Shown here: piece after piece, positions 62,573 to 64,000 of the stretch
How the letters are laid out: every line of letters begins with the position of its first letter
How positions within the stretch are numbered: position 1 is the first letter of the stretch
NCBI GenBank assembly: GCA_963813355.1
Contig: CAWEYS010000025.1
Coordinates: 5,164-69,163 of the forward strand
Reading direction: 5' to 3'
From: DATAGF01 sp963813355
Lineage (GTDB): Bacteria; Actinomycetota; Thermoleophilia; Miltoncostaeales; Miltoncostaeaceae
DNA length: 64,000 bases
Position numbers and translations under genes: made by a program
The notes under the pieces: generated by a model
The model's input: only the letters and a program-made list of their open reading frames with translations
What the model was told of the DNA's origin: nothing
The model's database searches: none

Positions 62573-62885
62573 AAAGGGGACGTGAAGACCATCACCGGCT
62601 TCCTCAGTCTCGAAGAGGAGATCGTTCAGCCGGTTACGCGACCAGCTTGGCGATGTTCTCGAGAAGCAGGACGAGGTCCGCAAGGAGTTCGGCAGGCTGG
62701 TGGCGCAAACGCTCGCCGATACATCGAAGCTGCACCAGGTACCGGAAGAGCATTCGCGAAGGCCACGATGCCCTGATCGACGGGCACCTCCAGCTCGTCC
62801 GGCACATGCGCGAGAGCTTGAAGCCCAGGCCGCCAGGGAGCGGACGGCCCCGCCGACGCGCCCGCCTGCCGCAGGGAAGTCATGA
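62570..62885 (+). CDS. Coiled-coil protein upstream of ACP/PKS, frameshifts
   Basis: About 105 aa if repaired. Pieces are MKGDVKTITGFLSLEEEIVQ, RDQLGDVLEKQDEVRKEFGR, REGHDALIDGHLQLVRHMRE and LEAQAARERTAPPTRPPAAG, in changing frames. The pattern is long charged helices predicted to be coiled coil. Its stop overlaps the ACP start (ATGA at 62882). Its role may be docking or activating the polyketide synthase, but this is unknown. Confidence 0.55.
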
Positions 62886-63237
62886 GCCTCAATCGCCCGT
62901 CGTCCGCGACGAGCGACGCCGTCGTGCGCGCGGAAATTCAGCACCGGCTCTCGCGTGTCGCGCCGGGGCCCGCGGTCGTGCTGACCGACGACACGGCGCT
63001 GAACGATACTTTGGAATCGGATCGCTAGACCTGCTCGGAATCATCGACGCGCTCGAGACGTCGCTCGCGGCGAATCCGTTCGAGGGCCGCCTCGCGCCCA
63101 GCGACATGCGCACCGTGGGCAATCTGTACGCGGCGTCCCGGCCCACCACGGTCGGCGCGTCGCCTGGAGATGGCGTCGACAATCTGCTCGCGAGCAGCAG
63201 GAAGCGGGCGGAAGCGCGGCGTCGTGGGCGGCCGTGA
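62882..63237 (+). CDS. Acyl carrier protein-like protein, one frameshift
   Basis: About 118 aa. MSLNRPSSATSDAVVRAEIQ and a helix lead, after one missing base near 63008, to FGIGSLDLLGIIDALETSLA, where the Ser in GSLDLL is in the place of the phosphopantetheine Ser of the DSL motif. A final helix ends near LAPSDMRTVGNLYAA. It would carry acyl chains for the following PKS. The stop overlaps the PKS GTG at 63234. Confidence 0.65.
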
Positions 63238-64000
63238 CGCGCACGACTGACGTTGACGGGATCGCAATCATCGGCATCGCGCTGCGCCTGCCGGGCGGGG
63301 CCTCGTCGCCTTCGGAGTTCTGGAACAACCTGCGAAACGGGGTCGAGTCAATCACGTTCTTTTCCGAGGCCGAGCTCGCTGCCGCCGGCGTCGATCGCAA
63401 TCTCCTGAATCACGCACACTACGTGCGCGCGTCCCCGGTCGTCAAGCAGCGCGATCGATTCGACGCCGCCTTCTTCAATTACTCGCCGGGAAGCGGCGCT
63501 GATCGATCCCCAGAACCGGTTGTTCCTGAGAGATCTCCGTGGCAGGCGCTTGAGGACGCCGGATGCAACCCGGAGCGGATCAACGACTCGGTAGTCGGCG
63601 TGTTCGCCGGCGCGGGCAGCGCACTCACCAGCTACATGCTGGCTTACAGCGGTCATCCGGACATGCAGGGCCACCGCCGGCCTGCAGCACATCAACGCGG
63701 ATCGGGATTTCCTCAGCACGCGCGTGTCGTACAAGCTCAACCTCACGGGCCCGAGCCTGACCGTGCAGACGGCGTGCTCGACGTCACTCGTCGCCGTGCA
63801 CCTCGCGTGTCAGGGTCAGATCCAGAACGGCGAGTGCGACCTCGCGCTCGCGGGGGGCGTCCACCATTCGCGTCCCTCACCTCAGCGGAATCTGGCGGGA
63901 GCCCGACAGCGTGCACTCGACCGACGGCCACTGTCGCGCCTTCGACGCCTTTCGGGCTGCGGCACCGTTTTCGGCAGCGGAGTCGAGGCAGCAGCGATCC
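63234..64000 (+). CDS. Type I polyketide synthase, ketosynthase domain, partial and frame-broken
   Basis: A KS domain from GTG 63234 to the window edge. DGIAIIGIALRLPGGASSPS and FWNNLRNGVESITFFSEAEL are the canonical start, with LEDAGCNPERINDSVVGVFA and the active-site Cys in GPSLTVQTACSTSLVAVHLA. Frame changes lie near 63490, 63675, 63870 and 63955, each keeping neighbouring residues. Condensation of acyl and malonyl units is the expected role. The His residues of the triad lie beyond or near the edge. Product unknown. Confidence 0.8.
   Translation, partial: MTRTTDVDGIAIIGIALRLPGGASSPSEFWNNLRNGVESITFFSEAELAAAGVDRNLLNHAHYVRASPVVKQRDRFDAAFFNYSPGSGADRSPEPVVPERSPWQALEDAGCNPERINDSVVGVFAGAGSALTSYMLAYSGHPDMQGHRRPAAHQRGSGFPQHARVVQAQPHGPEPDRADGVLDVTRRRAPRVSGSDPERRVRPRARGGRPPFASLTSAESGGSPTACTRPTATVAPSTPFGLRHRFRQRSRGSSD

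Noticed and set aside
1..64000. CRISPR arrays, insertion sequences, rRNA genes
   Set aside because: I saw no evenly spaced direct repeats with unique spacers, no transposase-like protein and no rRNA-like conserved blocks.

Overview
The window is about 75% G+C, has very few non-coding gaps, uses many GTG starts and contains many ATGA/GTGA stop-start overlaps. Together with an actinobacterial-type (group 1h-like) [NiFe] hydrogenase, an MmpL-family transporter and a LOG protein, this points to an actinobacterium. A deep-branching class such as Thermoleophilia is possible, but that is inference from style and gene content only. || 1-11.25 kb, minus strand: a hydrogenase operon. In transcription order it holds a Crp/Fnr-type regulator, hydrogenase small subunit 2, two different HypC chaperones, HypD, HypE, small subunit 1, the large subunit, a NifU-like/Rieske-like fusion, a DUF5947 protein, a DUF6084 protein, an unknown protein and a maturation protease that runs off the left edge. 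It has two small subunits and only one large subunit in view. || 11.3-23.6 kb: remnants of two truncated genes, a STAS protein with an unknown partner, a Vps62-like protein, an OsmC protein, an unknown protein followed by a DyP-type peroxidase, a DNA glycosylase and a DUF2630 protein, an MFS exporter, and a divergent acetate kinase-phosphoketolase pair. || 23.6-31.5 kb: a lower-GC glycoside hydrolase beside a truncated glycosyltransferase, tadA, MOSC and cupin proteins, a vapBC module followed by a strikingly adenine-poor tract, LOG and nitroreductase genes, and a MerR regulator with CarH/LitR-type cobalamin motifs. || 31.5-36.7 kb: a branched-chain amino acid-type ABC transporter (LivHMGF plus a convergent binding protein) and a GNAT gene. 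All are interrupted by single-base indels that look more like sequence errors than decay. || 36.7-44.7 kb: azlCD with a divergent XRE-cupin regulator and phzF, a MocR regulator with a cluster of GTCCAAT repeats, an M28 peptidase, a PRC-barrel protein, a PAP2 protein and an anti-sigma-like kinase. || 44.9-55 kb: a STAND-like ATPase next to a flavin monooxygenase fused to an epoxide-hydrolase-like domain, a histidine kinase fused to a NarL-type response regulator, and an operon of class II aldolase, CbbY-like phosphatase, DhaL and DhaK. The last four, with phosphoketolase and acetate kinase elsewhere, suggest triose/sugar-phosphate metabolism feeding acetyl phosphate. || 55-64 kb: a TPR protein, an MmpL transporter, small enzymes, a SemiSWEET, a patatin with an altered dyad, a tRNA 3' fragment, then lower-GC DNA with a truncated FHA-protease gene facing a coiled-coil/ACP/type I PKS set that runs off the right edge. 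Many frames there are broken.
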